A stretch of 64,000 bases of DNA from Castor canadensis (taxonomy: Eukaryota; Chordata; Mammalia; Rodentia; Castoridae): assembly GCF_047511655.1 (NCBI RefSeq), contig NC_133397.1, positions 14,347,501 to 14,411,500 of the forward strand, read 5' to 3'. The notes beneath the pieces were generated by a model that did not search any database, was not told the DNA's origin, and worked only from the letters and a program-made list of their open reading frames with translations. The position numbers and the translations under genes are program-made. This document shows, one piece after another, positions 1 through 11,689 of the stretch. How positions within the stretch are numbered: the stretch's first letter is position 1; each line of letters opens with the position of its first letter.

Positions 1-1233
1 AAGATATAAAGCCTCAGGGCAAACACTTCCATCCCAAGAGAAAAGAATAAGGGCAAAACCAAAATCCAGCAAGACAAGTATTAAATTCTATAGCTCCATA
101 TCCAAAATCTAGGGTATATAGTAGTGTAGTGTGAGTTCCAAAGTGCATAGGTACTTCCGTGGTCTTGCTGGCAGCAGTCCACATGGCCTCACTCTTGCCT
201 GGCTCTGCTCACTGCTTGCAGTTTCCCTTGGCAGGCATTCCAAGTGGCATCTCTAACTTCCTGGGGTCACCATTGCAGCCTCAACTTCACTCTCATAGCT
301 CCACACATCACGTCAGTTCCTGCTAGCAGGGACTCAACACTGCTCATACTGTCTGGCCTTGCAGACTATCTTTTCCTATGGAGGTGAACGCTTCCATGAT
401 CCTTCTTATATTCCACCTGCAAAACCAGCATCACATAGATAGGAAGGTCTGTCACCAACTTGAGCAAGAGCTCATACTGCTTGGACCACCACAGAAGTCT
501 CTGAGTGCTTCAACAGATGAACAAAGAAAAATAAGCCCCAGGGAAATCATTTCCTAGGAAGCCAAAGCAGGGCACCCCATGTCTCTCTTACACTTCTATG
601 TCCAGGAGCCTGCCTTGGGTGGGGTTTTACTGATTTCTGAGATGCTCTCAAGACATCCATCCAGGTGCAGATGCACCTAGCTTCTTTTTAACAGTTCAGT
701 AACTTTACCCCTCCTTAACCCCGACTTTGCGCATAGCTTCTTTTCTAGCCAAGCTGAAAGTTTTTCCAATCTTTTTGTGCTGCTTTTTGCTCCTGATTCT
801 TATTGTAAATTTGGCTAAAAGCAGCCAGAATTACTCATGCTATAGCTTGAATATTGTGTTACTGTGAAATTTCCTCTGCCAGAAAAAACAACCTATCATG
901 TTTGAGCTTAATATCCCAGTCTCAGGGCAAAGACAAAATGTGAACACCTTTGCCAGAATGTGACATGCATGGCTTCTAGTCCAATTTCCAGTAGAGTCCT
1001 CCTTTCCTTCTGACACCTCATGAACACAGCCTTTACTGTCCACAGTCCTCTCAGCATTCTGGACTTTTGAACTTCCACCAGAACTGCCCATTAAGCTCTA
1101 CTCACAGCATTTATAGCCCTTTCTTCCCACTGCTCTGAACTTCTCTAAATTCCTCTTACAAACCAATTCCAAAAGCTTCTGAACCATGTGGTCAAGTGTA
1201 GTCACAGCAATGACTTCACTACTCAGTACCAAT
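1..1233 (-). mobile_element. MaLR internal region (fossil), reversed
   Basis: Read on the minus strand, this matches my memory of the internal region of mammalian apparent LTR retrotransposons (MLT1/MST type). It directly abuts a reversed MaLR LTR, and the junction text at about 1226-1233 sits where a primer-binding site should lie. No long open frame survives on either strand; the short ones look like chance. MaLR elements are non-autonomous relatives of ERV-L, so little coding content is expected. The far end lies outside the window. Family assignment is from recognition of old text, not a library search. Confidence 0.6.
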
Positions 1234-1945
1234 TTTGCTTTACTAAGCTTTCCATCACTATGACAAAATGCCTAAGAGAAATCAACTTAAAGGAGGAAAT
1301 GTTGGGCTGGGTACAGTGGCACACAGTTGTTTCAGACTCAGGAGGCAGAAATTGGGAGGATCACAATTGGAATTTGAAGCCATTTCAGGCAAAAAATTTA
1401 GGAGATTCCATCTCAACTAACAAGTTTGGAATGGTGGCATATGCCTGTAATTCCAGCTACGCAGGAAGCCAAAGGTAGGAGTACTGCAATTCAAGGCTGG
1501 CTCTGGGAAAAATATGAGACTCTATCTGAAAAATAACTAAAGAAAAAAGTGGTTGAGGGTGTCATTCAAGAGTGCCTGCCTAGCAAGTATGAGGTCCTGA
1601 ATTCAAACCCCAGTATTACAGGAAAAAAAGGAGAGGCATTAGCTTTTTGGCTGATGGTTTCAGAGATTTTACTAAATGGTCACTTAGCCTGGTGACTTTT
1701 ACATATATAACAATGCAGTACATTGTGCTGAAAGCATGTGGCTTTACCCCATGGTGGCCAAGAACCAAAGAAAGAGAGAGGAAGGTGCTAGGGTCTCTGT
1801 AGAGTATTCAAAGACATGCCCCAATAACCTACTTCCTGCAACTAAGCCCCACCTCCTAAAGTTTCCCGTACCCTCCAATAGTGCCACCAACTGCAGACCA
1901 TGCTTTTAATATAAGCGTTGAAGAGACATTCCAGATCCATTCGGT
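1234..1945 (-). mobile_element. MaLR LTR (MLT1/MST-like), reversed, split by a SINE
   Basis: On the minus strand this has the order of a MaLR LTR: a start with a GGATCTGGAATGTC-like block near 1925-1940, the 'GGAGGTGGGGCTTAGTTG' block near 1840-1860, the 'CCATGGGGTAAAGCC' area near 1745, and an end matching the 'GTCATAGTGATGGAAAGC' type near 1250-1267. It is interrupted at 1304-1629 by a trimeric SINE. As the right-hand LTR of a reversed element it would be the 5' LTR of the fossil to its left. Subfamily is not resolved. Confidence 0.65.
1304..1629 (+). mobile_element. Composite SINE, B1-B1-ID trimer
   Basis: Three units follow each other. The first is a 7SL/B1-like monomer beginning GGCTGGGTACAGTGGC and ending in 'TCCATCTCAACTAACAA'. 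A second B1-like monomer runs from about 1428 ('GAATGGTGGCATATGCCTGT') to about 1545. The third is a tRNA/ID-like unit with 'GAGTGCCTGCCTAGCAAG' and a B-box-like 'GAATTCAAACCCC' near 1600, ending in an A run. An imperfect target-site duplication flanks it (AAAGGAGGAAATGTT at 1289-1303 and AAAGGAGAGGCATT at 1627-1640). The insertion postdates the MaLR LTR it interrupts. Heavy divergence suggests an old copy. Confidence 0.75.
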
Positions 1946-2320
1946 AGTGCATGCTTTTTGCAACTTGCCATAGTATCCAACAGTTTGTACTCTAAAGGAT
2001 CCCCTTCATTGAAGAATAGCCATTCCTGCTCCAGTGTACATTTGAATTTTTAACCTCTTGCCTGGGTTTAACTCAGGAGAAAGGAGCTGGGTTTTTCCTA
2101 TATTTATAGGGGGTCAATAGTTATAGAACCAGTGGATAGCAAGCTCTGAATACTTCCCCTAGTTCTCTAGATCTATTCAAACAATACCCATATATCATCA
2201 AACCCACATTCTCATGAAAGTCTTGCCTCCCTGCCTCTCAGACTGCCTCTCTCTTTCTTACTGAATTTCCATAGCACATACCTTTATGAAACTCTTAATA
2301 CCAACCCACATGTGTGTGTT
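1946..2320. other. No recognised feature
   Basis: I see no gene, RNA or confident repeat here. It ends in a short TG run leading into an AT microsatellite. Confidence 0.4.
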
Positions 2321-2321
2321 G

Positions 2322-2347
2322 ATATATATATATATATATATATATAT
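2322..2347. repeat. (AT)n microsatellite
   Basis: An uninterrupted AT dinucleotide run of 26 bp, preceded by a short TG run. It is a likely length-variable locus. Confidence 0.9.
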
Positions 2348-4045
2348 GATGCATAAATATTAAAATATTTATCTCTGCAAATTCTACCAAGAAATAAGTA
2401 ATTACCAAAGGTCCCTGATACAATAATAGTGGAGACAGAAACTATATGCATAGCCTTGTGCATATAGTTTTGAGAATTTTTAAAATATCTCCTGGTGTAT
2501 CAATCTCTGAACTTTTCACACTGCCCCGCTCCCACCACTCTATATACCCTTGCACAGTTCGAAGAACAGTTGTTGCTTCAGTTGGACAAAGAAGAAACTC
2601 ATCCCTAAAGGTACATTGCCAAGAGAGGTCATTGGCCATCCATATCCAATCAAGAGTATGAGGTTTCTGTGACATTTAGAGTGACCATTGTGGGTTGTTT
2701 AGGAATGAGGGGTTTTTCAAAGAGACAGGACTTTCAGAGCCCAAACTGGAAAAGTCTCAGGTGAACCAAGATGAGTTGATCACCTTACCATTCTAGACAA
2801 GCCGGTGAGCAGCTTTAATCTTTATCTTGTATTTATCCTTGTGTTGTTGGTTCAAAGCATATATTCAATTGAGAAGGGCCAAATTTCTCTTTGAACAATA
2901 CAACTGGCATGGTTTGCTTCCTTACTTTAGCACAAAGAGCACAGTGCCTCTTTGTGTATCTGCTGACAGATGTTCAGGAAAGAAAAGATCAAGATCATTA
3001 CAGTAACTTTTATTACTTTTACAACCTCCTTTTACTCCCACACTCACGGCATCACTATGATCCCTTTGACTGAGACATTTGCAGATAGGGAGGTGGCTCC
3101 TGGGAAGGCAAAAGAAAATACTTTTTGGTAGAGAGGAAAGGCAGCAAAGCAGAATGATGAGTCTTTTTCAAACAAATAGACAATATGGAGAAAGGTAATT
3201 TTATTAGTGCATGTCAAAGAAAATGCAGTCATTCTGGAAAAATGCAGAAAGTTGGATAAGAAAGAAAGAAAAAAATCAAGACAATAAATGACAGTTTCAT
3301 AAATTTTCATAATTCAAAAGTAACAAAAACCTTAGCCAAATTATTTTTACAAGAGAAACTGCAGTGTGAAAATAGTGTCAGGGGGAAATGAAGATCAAGA
3401 CTATGCAGATGATAAATTATGCCACCCAAATAATTATTTTAATGTGGGAATGATGATGCAGAAGGAAGACAAACAAAACTTCAATAAATCTTGATTTCTG
3501 TTAAGTGCTTGGCATTGTCTAATGAAATCATACTTGAAGTATTAATTGAAATTGGCTCATACTAGAGCAGAAATTGTAAAGAAAGCTTTGTTAGAAATAG
3601 CAGTTTTCTGAGTCTATTGGGAGGTGGTCTTCTTCAAACATCAAGCCTAGATCCAGCTCAGTCATCATGTCCATTAATTATATGGGAAAAAGAGCCACAA
3701 TCACTGAATTAAACCCCCCAGCCTTGCTGAACTGTAGTAGGAGGATATTAGAACAGGATAGAGAGATGGTATAAAATGCATCTATGAAGGCAGATTGATC
3801 TCCCCACAACAGGTGAGGGTTGGTAACTCAATGTCAGGTTTCATTTTGGACTAGCATTTTGGATGAACTGAAGAATCTGTAAGTCCTATGACAGCATTAA
3901 TTTTAATAACTGTTATATATTCCAAAGATTTTGGTTATAAGAGAAATAGCTGAGTATACTCACTCCACTTCATATACATATAACAAAAAAGCAAATTAAG
4001 AATTTGTACTTAAAATTCTACTATTATTTATATGACATGATTCTA
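2348..4045. other. No recognised gene; unclassified AT-rich DNA
   Basis: There are short chance open frames on both strands (for example around 2446-2661) with no family resemblance, no start context and no splice-like flanks. I recognise no confident repeat. Much of 3200-4030 is A-rich and may be very old decayed transposon. Confidence 0.4.
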
Positions 4046-4312
4046 AAAGGGGGAATATGTGGGGGGATAGTCAATAGGAGGTGGGAGGGGAAGGAAGAGG
4101 GTGAGTATAATTGAAGTACCTTGGGTATGCATGAAAACAGTATAAGGAAGCCCACTAAAAACTATTAAAAGGCAGGGAAAGAAAGAAGAAGAGTTAAGAA
4201 AAAATAATATAGGGGGGATAATTTGATCAAAGTAGATTATATGCATGTAAATATAGCAATAAAACTCTTGTGCACTTAATTTATGCTGATATTCTAAGTC
4301 ACATGTACCCGA
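4046..4312 (+). repeat. G-rich tail family, copy A (L1-like 3' end)
   Basis: A purine/G-rich block with GGGGGGATAG and GGTGGGAGGGG is followed by 'ATAATTTGATCAAAGTAGAT', 'TATATGCATGTAAATATAGC', and a tail 'CTTAATTTATGCTGATA'. The same ordered text recurs at 6535-6695 and 62275-62520 (+) and at 6338-6480 (-), so this is a dispersed family. A G-rich tract followed by a conserved short tail is typical of rodent L1 3' UTRs, but I cannot name the subfamily. Confidence 0.6.
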
Positions 4313-4960
4313 TAAATGCATGCAATTTATTCATCAACTTAAAATAATAATAACACTTTAAGTGGAGGAAAAAAGAAATACCTTGAGAGAAACCTAATGT
4401 CCATAAAGGCATTATTTTTTAAAGGCAGAGATACAAGTGGAAACAAGAAGTCCTACAGGTTTGTTTTGTTCACTGATTGGAATGATGTGATGAACAGAAA
4501 TGGAATTTGAGAAAAAGAATTACCAACAATTTCATTGAGAAGACAGAAGAAATTGAACCTTTCCAAGAGCATTGACAGTTTCCATGCAATAATGGCTGGT
4601 TTATGGGAGAGATGGGTGGAATGATGTGTGCGCATGAGGCAGGAGAGAGGTCTCTATTTTTAGGGCATATAGAACAGTGCCATTCAGCACCATGGACAGG
4701 CACTGGCCCACAAATTATTGGTTTCTAGCTCCTGATGAAATAAAGGCATAAATTAAGTCTGTGTGCTTAGACAGTATAATGGCAATTTGACAGAATGCTT
4801 TTATGTCTGTTAAATCTAACATTAAATATTTGAGGCTCATTTTTTGCTTTTTTTTCTTTTCCTTTTTTTTGTACAGCAGGATAAATACTCATCATATTTT
4901 TTTAAAGTAACAGATTGGAAATTAAACAGAAAAATGAGCACAAACTAAGAAAAGCTTGCT
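4313..4960. other. No recognised feature
   Basis: AT-rich sequence with a T-rich stretch near 4839-4870. Small chance frames only; no gene or confident repeat. Confidence 0.4.
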
Positions 4961-4964
4961 TTCT

Positions 4965-5178
4965 TCACTGGCAGGTTTAGAAGCACTGGATTCAAGGTCA
5001 CTACAAACTGAGAGTGGGAGTGACAGAAGAGGTGTCATATTTTGGAGTTTGGAGTTTAGCTGTCAGACAAGATGGCTTGGAGTTTTTCTTCTCACACCTC
5101 ACACTTAGGTTTTCTGAGTTCTAGGATCTATCTTATTTTAAGCCACTGAGTTTGAGGTATTTGTTGTAGCAGCAATAG
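4965..5178 (+). mobile_element. MLT1-like LTR fragment
   Basis: The 3' part reads TTTTAAGCCACTGAGTTTGA followed by 'GGTATTTGTTGTAGCAGCAA', the characteristic end of MLT1 LTRs. The upstream portion is too diverged for a firm 5' boundary. Confidence 0.6.
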
Positions 5179-6337
5179 TAAACTAGTGCAATCTCTTTCC
5201 AGGGACCCACATGCACTTTCCCCAATTTTCCACATTTTACTCTTCCATCCCCACCACCTCCACACACACAGTGTGGTCACAGAAGATCCAGCAGAGGCCC
5301 CCAAGGCCTTAGCACCTGATGGAACCACAGATGTTAACAGCCTGGTCCCCAGAATCACTATTTAAGAAACCACTTGAGTTGAAAAGCATGCAAGAGAAAA
5401 ATTAGCACCAACCCTTATTAAAGCACTGGATTGGAAATATATGTTAGAGTAGCTAGCATACCTTGATTAATATTGAGATCATAAGAGTGTATGTGTTGAG
5501 ATGAGAGAGGGAAGTAATAGGGGGTCTTACCAAAATTCTCAGAATGCTGGAATTTTTTTCTTGAATTCTGCCAACAGAGCTGGGGAGGCCACAAGGAGAA
5601 CTAATGATATTTATACATAACCATTGTAGTCTTTCAGGGACTATCACCATATCAAAGAGAACTCATTAGCACATACACTAATGAGGTTCTTTTGTTGTTC
5701 TACTGCAAATGGTAACTGTACCTTAAAACTTCATGCCTCCATCAGGTGCAAAATATGTGAAAACATTAGTCATTCCCAGCTCTCTGTTGAGGAGCATATA
5801 AAATCTCAAGTCTTTAGTCCTTTCTCAGGACACTAATAACTGTTAGGAAGACAAAAGGTCAGAATTCAAACAAACCAAGTTAGCACAGCTGATAAGTGCA
5901 GAACTGTTAATTAATGAATATGCCGATTCTTTTTCCTTTCAGATCTGTCTTTAGATTTGATTCCTAGTAGACCATCCAGAGAAATGCACACCCAGCTGCA
6001 TCCAGCTGCATTCTGTTGTCTTTCTTCTAAATTTTCAAATTTCTGTTTAATGACCATGCTAATTACTTCTCTTCCCTTTGTCACGTACTGACCTAAGCAA
6101 GAGCTACATCTCAAATCCTAGAAAAAGATGCCATAGAAATGGAAAACAAATTTCATCAATCGAACATTTGAGATGACTGCAAGGAGTAGCATCTGAGGCA
6201 AAGAAGGGAAAACTTTGGGAAATTTTGAACTCAGTCATTTAAAACTTGGCTGTAAATAAACAATGAAACATTAAATTGCCAAAAATAATCACGCAGTGGT
6301 AGCATAAATTAGACAAATGAATAGTATGATGTTGAGT
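5179..6337. other. No recognised gene
   Basis: Mixed unique-looking DNA. Chance open frames on the minus strand near 5128-5650 and 5911-6114 have no recognisable domains. No confident repeat. Confidence 0.4.
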
Positions 6338-6480
6338 ACATTTTTTTTCTTTTTATCATTATCAGCATATATTAATTGTAGAAAACAATGGACTTCTTTG
6401 TGACCTTTTAATGCATGCATATAACATACTCTGATCATATTCATCCCTCCCTTATCCTCTGTTACTTCACCCTCTAGTGA
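6338..6480 (-). repeat. G-rich tail family, copy D, reversed
   Basis: On the minus strand this reads 'AGAGGATAAGGGAGGGATGA', then 'TATGATCAGAGTATGTTATA', 'TGCATGCATTAAAAGGTCAC', and the tail 'ACAATTAATATATGCTGATA' followed by an A-rich end (the T run at 6340-6353). It aligns in order with the copies at 4046, 6535 and 62275. It lies head-to-head with the next copy, so both 3' tails point outward. Confidence 0.6.
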
Positions 6481-6534
6481 GTTCTGAGATTTTAAAAGAT
6501 TAATGATTGGCATTTTAAATGAAGATAATGTAGC

Positions 6535-6695
6535 ATAATGAAATCCATTAAAACTGTTTTTAAAAAGGGAAGGAGGAGCGAGGGGCTTAAAAAGAGTAAT
6601 TTAGGGGCAAATTTTATCGAAGAACACTAGATGCATGTATGTAGCTATCACAATGAAACTCCTTTGTACACTTAATTTATGCTAATAAAAATAGA
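6535..6695 (+). repeat. G-rich tail family, copy B
   Basis: It contains GGAAGGAGGAGCGAGGGGCT, 'TTTTATCGAAGAACACTAGA', 'TGCATGTATGTAGCTATCAC', 'AATGAAACTCCTTTGTACAC' and the tail TTAATTTATGCTAATAAAAA. It shares this order with copy A. It is separated from the reversed copy D by only about 55 bp. Confidence 0.65.
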
Positions 6696-7634
6696 AACAA
6701 TGTCATTTTATAGTCATATGCATAAAATAGATTTGAAAATATAAAGAAGAAAAATCTTTCAGAATAAAATACATTGGGATTACTGTCAGAGATCTTTGTG
6801 AAGAACAGGATGAAGTGAGGTATGGAGAGCACAATAATTCCAGAATTTAAGTGTTGAAGCATACAGCAATTTTGGTTCCTTGATGACATTTCTTAATTAT
6901 CTCCATATCTTCAGTATCATTCATAGTACCTAAAACAAGTTTTCCACAAGTACATTTATTTTAATGAACACAATGTATGATCATTTTATTTGTATCACTT
7001 AGCAATATGGTTTTTCATTGGATTGGAATGAAAAGTCAGTCCCCATGCCAAAAATTTTAAAAAGAAAACAAATCCAATAAAAGTCAGTCATTCACAGAAT
7101 TGCCCAATTAATTACACTTACAAAAGTGGCTGGCAGAAAGTATCCAACCTTCATCATTAGACAATAAAAGACAATTGAATGGGGAGAGTACCTGCTAAGC
7201 CCCCAAGATATCAAGTTAACCCATGTGCACTTTCAAACCTGAATTTTCCTCTATTCCTGCCTGTCATGACATTCCCTTGCTGAAATCTGAAATAAAAACT
7301 TGCATTAGCTGAGATGTCAGGAAAAACATTCAGTATGAGTTTTATGGTCTGCTAAAGGACCAGGTCATTGATTTTCAAAAACATTTTTAACTGTGACTAA
7401 ATTACATAGTCAGAGCTTGCAACGATTAGCAATGAGTCAAGAAGGACACACATTCTTTTTTCATAGTGAAGGCTTGTGTAAATATTCAGCAATTGAATCT
7501 GTAATTACACTTAGGTCAATAATTAGACATTTCTCCCAGCTGCTCACACCAAGCATAGATGGGCCATACTTACTTCACTCTTTGGATATCACCTCCCTGG
7601 CTTAAGCATCCTTGACAGACTCATTGTTGTTGGT
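6696..7634. other. No recognised feature
   Basis: AT-rich unique-looking DNA. No gene, RNA or confident repeat seen. Confidence 0.4.
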
Positions 7635-8015
7635 GTGATGAGATGAACTCTCTCCTTTCTGTCCTCAAAAATTCACACGTTAAGCCCCCAACTCACTGTA
7701 ACTCAGTGTGGTTGTGTTTGACGATAGGGCTTTGGAGTTAGGGTAAAATGAGACCATGAGGATGGATTTAATTCCAATGTGATTTATGAGAGGAGGAAGT
7801 TTAGAGCAGAGCTGTAAATGCACAGAGGAAAGACACTTGAAGACACAGCAAGAAGACACACATCTATACGTCAAGGGGAGAAGACACCTCAGGAAGAACC
7901 AAACATACCAACATTTTGATCTTGAACTTTTAGTCTTCAGAACCATGAGAAAATAAATTTTGATTTCGACCATCCCATCTGTGGGTGTTATAGCATCCCT
8001 AGCAACTAAAACACG
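7635..8015 (+). mobile_element. MLT1 LTR (MLT1A-like)
   Basis: Ordered MLT1 landmarks are present: 'TGTCCTCAAAAATTCACACG' near 7661, 'GGAGTTAGGGTAAAATGAGA' near 7734, 'GGACACAG'-type text decayed to 'GAAGACACAGCAAGAAGACA' near 7838, 'CATTTTGATCTTGAACTTTT' near 7912, 'CAGAACCATGAGAAAATAAA' near 7939, and a 3' end 'GTGGGTGTTATAGCATCCCT'. The complement contains a 120-residue open frame across the LTR; I treat it as chance. Confidence 0.75.
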
Positions 8016-8519
8016 GGAAATCCAAACACCTCTTTCCGACATTAAAAATCTTACCCCAGATACCTCTTTTGGTCAACCTCCCATTACTTACCAACTTGTA
8101 CCTTCTGACCTCACCTTTGCTCCTGTACACACCAGGTGATTTCCTATCTTAACTGTTCATCTTAGACACCACCTCTCCCACCATGTCTTTCAGGTATGCT
8201 CTCATATCCTCCATAAGGCCAAAGTCAGGAGTACCAAATATTGTATTCAAGTCCCATCCGGACTTATTCCCTACTCCTGTCACTTAGCTGGTGTTAGTAG
8301 ATCAGAGACTAGATTATTTCTAAAATTCCAACCCAATTGAATTCTAGTGAGAATGTGATGACTATATTGTCAGTCTCTAAGGCAAAGCTGAACGTAAAGA
8401 TGTGCTCCAACAATAACAGCTGATTGAGTTGTGCATAGAGGGCTTTATTATTTTCTTATTTTTCACATAACTTTTTACATTTACTGATTTAATCACCTAG
8501 TTAAGAAGTAGTTAAGGAG
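8016..8519. other. No confident feature; possible L2
   Basis: Positions about 8080-8290 have the C/T-rich style of an L2 fossil, but it is too diverged to call. The rest is unassigned. Confidence 0.3.
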
Positions 8520-8660
8520 CTTGGATATGTTCCTAGTTCTGTGCTAGACACTGAGGATACAGAGATAAATGGTACACACTCAATCATCAGGGAGCCTAGG
8601 GTCTGATGCAGATTAAAAATAAGTAAACACTAATTAGAGCTAAAAATACAAGTAAATACT
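8520..8660 (-). mobile_element. L2 LINE 3' fragment, reversed
   Basis: The text 'GTTCTGTGCTAGACACTGAG', 'GATACAGAGATAAATGG' and 'TCAGGGAGCCTAGGGTCTGA' matches the reversed L2 3' end in order (last-exon-like tail of an ancient LINE). Confidence 0.6.
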
Positions 8661-9280
8661 ATCTTCTTTATTTCACAATTTTTTGAATGGAATGAAGTAC
8701 ATTGGCAATTTATAGCTAAATGATTGAGGAGTGTGCTAACATTAACTAGAGCTCTACAATATCCAGCTTGGATGCAGCTCTTCCCCAGCCCAACATCTGG
8801 ACCACTCACCATAGCTCTTTCCTGCTGCTAGAAATTCCTGTGCCTACTGAATGAGGGAGATTCTGATGAATCAATCCTAAGGACTGTCAAGCTTCTTCCG
8901 TCTGCATAAAGAGCTAAGCTGGAAAAAGATATGGGGTGATACTTTCCATGTATTCCATGAGAGTCCCAGGCTAAGCCTGGTGTCTCAGAATAACTATGAA
9001 GTGTCCCTGCTACTCCCTCAGTGTCCTGTTACAATAATAAGCTGAATAGTTTACCTAGGCAGAGACAATCTACTCTGAGGAAATCTATGATGTCATAAAT
9101 ATCCCTTTAAGCATCACTAATCTCATTTTATTTTTACTCCTTATAATGACTTGAGCAAATGTGGTAGATTCTCTTAGGTTCTTTTAGAGACCACAGCTGC
9201 CATGGCTTTTCTTTGGCCATCGCTGTCCCTAGTTCCAGAATTTTCTTACTAGTCTTTCACCCAGACTCCTTTAGCCTCTT
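8661..9280. other. No recognised feature
   Basis: Unassigned DNA. No gene or confident repeat. Confidence 0.4.
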
Positions 9281-9454
9281 GGCAGGTGCCATGGGTAACT
9301 AACCCATCTCTTCTTGTTCTACTTCCTTCCAACTTGTGTCTAGTTACTGGCTCATGCATACAACTGGAGTGTGACTGTGTCTCTCAGCCTGTGGAACCTA
9401 CATGCTCTCTTGCATTGCACTCATTTTCCTCAGTGAGGCCTAGTCTTCCTCCAA

Positions 9455-9535
9455 AGACATACATTCATTGATTCATTCAACAAACAGGTATTAAGTTTGT
9501 ATCACGGATAAAGTCTTGAAATCGAGAAGACAAAT
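9455..9535 (-). mobile_element. L2 3' tail, reversed
   Basis: It begins 'TTCATTGATTCATTCAACAA' followed by 'CAGGTATTAAGTTTGTATCA', the reversed terminal block of L2. The upstream 9281-9455 sequence may belong to the same or another L2 piece but is not clear. Confidence 0.5.
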
Positions 9536-9544
9536 AAGAAGGGT

Positions 9545-9785
9545 AGCTGCAGCAGCAGCTCACATTACTTGAACTCCATCAACAACCAAGTTGTACTAGT
9601 ACTATTTAACCCTCTCAGCAACAATGTGATTAAGGGTTGACTTCACTATTAGAGAAGTAGAGAAACACAAAGTCATAGGGGTCTCTGCACTTTCACAGAA
9701 TTCCCCAAAGAAGAAGTAGCCAGCTGAGCTATGTCAATCACAGGTCTATGTAGTTCAGTCCTTTGCTCTGTGTCACTCCACCATG
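9545..9785 (+). mobile_element. MIR SINE
   Basis: A MIR-like order is seen: 'GCAGCTCACATTACTTGAAC', 'TATTTAACCCTCTCAGCAAC', 'ATTAGAGAAGTAGAGAAACA', 'AAGTCATAGG' and 'CAGTCCTTTGCTCTGTGTCA'. It is old and diverged; edges approximate. Confidence 0.6.
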
Positions 9786-10340
9786 GTTCTGCTAAGTACA
9801 GGTGCTGTGCCAGTCCAGAGGAGGTCTTTCTGGTGGAGTTTCCTTGGGAATAGGGATGGGGTAGTATAAGAAAACAGCTCCAATTTTAAAAATCAATAAG
9901 TGACAGTTTAGAAATTAAGAAAGGGCTGCAAGTGACTTACTACTTTTAAAACTAGTTCTAGACCTCCAAAGTGATTACAGAGAGAGTATAAGATTTCCAA
10001 GTGAAATATCAGATACCTAGTTAAACTTGGGTTTCATATAAGCAATGAACAATTTTCAGTATGTCATACATGTCATAATTCTGGATGTTTCTTCAACTCA
10101 TTCCTCAAGTGAGGAAGTAAAAGTCACCCAGGACACAGCCAGGCATTTGGGGCAGGAGAAAATGCTGACAGGTCACAGATCTGTGGGACTGACTCAGCCT
10201 CAGCTGAAATGTATGTTTTCTCCCTTCCCCCTCACTTAATCCTATGTTTAAAAAGCAGATTTCTAACATAAACCCAAATACAAAATATCTGCTTGTTAAT
10301 TAGCTTCTGCTTAGATAGATTTAATGCACAAATCCCCATG
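9786..10340. other. No recognised feature
   Basis: Unassigned DNA. A 64-codon open frame at 10045-10239 has no recognisable features. Confidence 0.4.
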
Positions 10341-10379
10341 TGGGCCAAAACCAAATAATCTCACAAAGTATATTAAACA

Positions 10380-10600
10380 TGACCTTGTTTCCAGTGCACT
10401 AACTCCTTACAAATAAAACACTAATGCCCTAGCATGATATTCAGCCTGACCTTAAACTATCTTTCTAAACTCACCTCTCTCCACAATTGGACTTGTGTGA
10501 AACACAACAATCCCTTGAGTATAGTCAAACTGGTGACAGACCTCAGTCTTTGACAATGCTGGTCCCTTCCCCAGGAGACATCCTGCACATCATTTTTGCC
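10380..10600 (+). mobile_element. Probable L2 LINE fragment
   Basis: 'GATATTCAGCCTGACCTTAA' followed by 'ACTCACCTCTCTCCACAATT' resembles the L2 'cctac..ctctccagcctcatc' stretch. Weak, by recognition only. Confidence 0.35.
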
Positions 10601-11689
10601 TATTAATATCCAAAATCAGAGAAACATCAGTAATAGTAATAACTCTTTCTACCTTGTCTTTTTTGATATCATGCTATCCTAATATCTATTGCATATACTA
10701 GATTTAGGAATACCCTGCAGCCTATGTTACTGGTTGTGTTCCAAGGTAGTGGAAATTGACGTGAAGCTAAGAATGCAAAGGTCTCACTGAATTTTGTATT
10801 TCAAATAATAGAGAAGGGAAGATGTAGGTCTGAACAGTGAGAGCCATCAGGTCAGTTTTCAATCTAATACTTTGCCAGTTCAACAGAGAGCTCCCAAACA
10901 AAAATTCGATAATTTAGATAAGTTCAAATACAGGTAGAAATGGCTAGACCGTTGTACTACTGCTTTCTTCGCTTAGCCTTTGGCCAGAATCCATCCTAAG
11001 AATAACATGATCACATCTAGATCTGGGGCAGATCCTGAGATGATAATAACTAGAAGCTGTCAGCTAATCATGCAGCTATGGCTGGCTGCATAAGGAATAA
11101 TCTTTTGTAAGGGAGTTACTGAGAAGGACATTGCCATGGCTGGCACAACCAGAAAGATGCTTCTTTCCTAGCAGGGCCAGTCCTTGAAGTGATTTCAGAG
11201 TTATTTCATTCAAAAGCATCCCCTGAAACTTACATATAGCACCTAAATTCTACCATTCAAGAGTTGTCCTTTTAAGGATACTAAAGATCTTTGGAATTTC
11301 TCAGATCTTCACTATTGTTCTTAAAATACATATGCACTCTTAGCCAAAACCTAGTATCAAATGTACCCAGAAGTTTCATGACAGTTGAGGCAGTGTTGTG
11401 TGAAAGCTGAGCCAATGATACAGAAATTTCCCATATATTTCACCATTATCAACATCTTCCTCTAGAGTGATGCATTTATTTCATGTGATGAGCCTACAAC
11501 CACACTCATAATTCTCTCCCAGAGTCTGTCAATCACACTGATGTTCACTCATAGGATTGTTTGTTCTATGAGTTCAGACAACTTTATAATAGCGTACATC
11601 ACAGTATTTTAGAAAGTACTATTGCTTCCCTAAAAGTCCTCTGCTCTGCCTATTCATACCCTTCTCTCTCCTAGCACCTAACAGACAGG
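10601..11689. other. No recognised feature
   Basis: Unassigned DNA, no gene or confident repeat. Confidence 0.4.

Noticed and set aside
7680..8042. 120-codon open frame on the minus strand
   Set aside because: It lies antisense across an MLT1 LTR; no domain, no start context.
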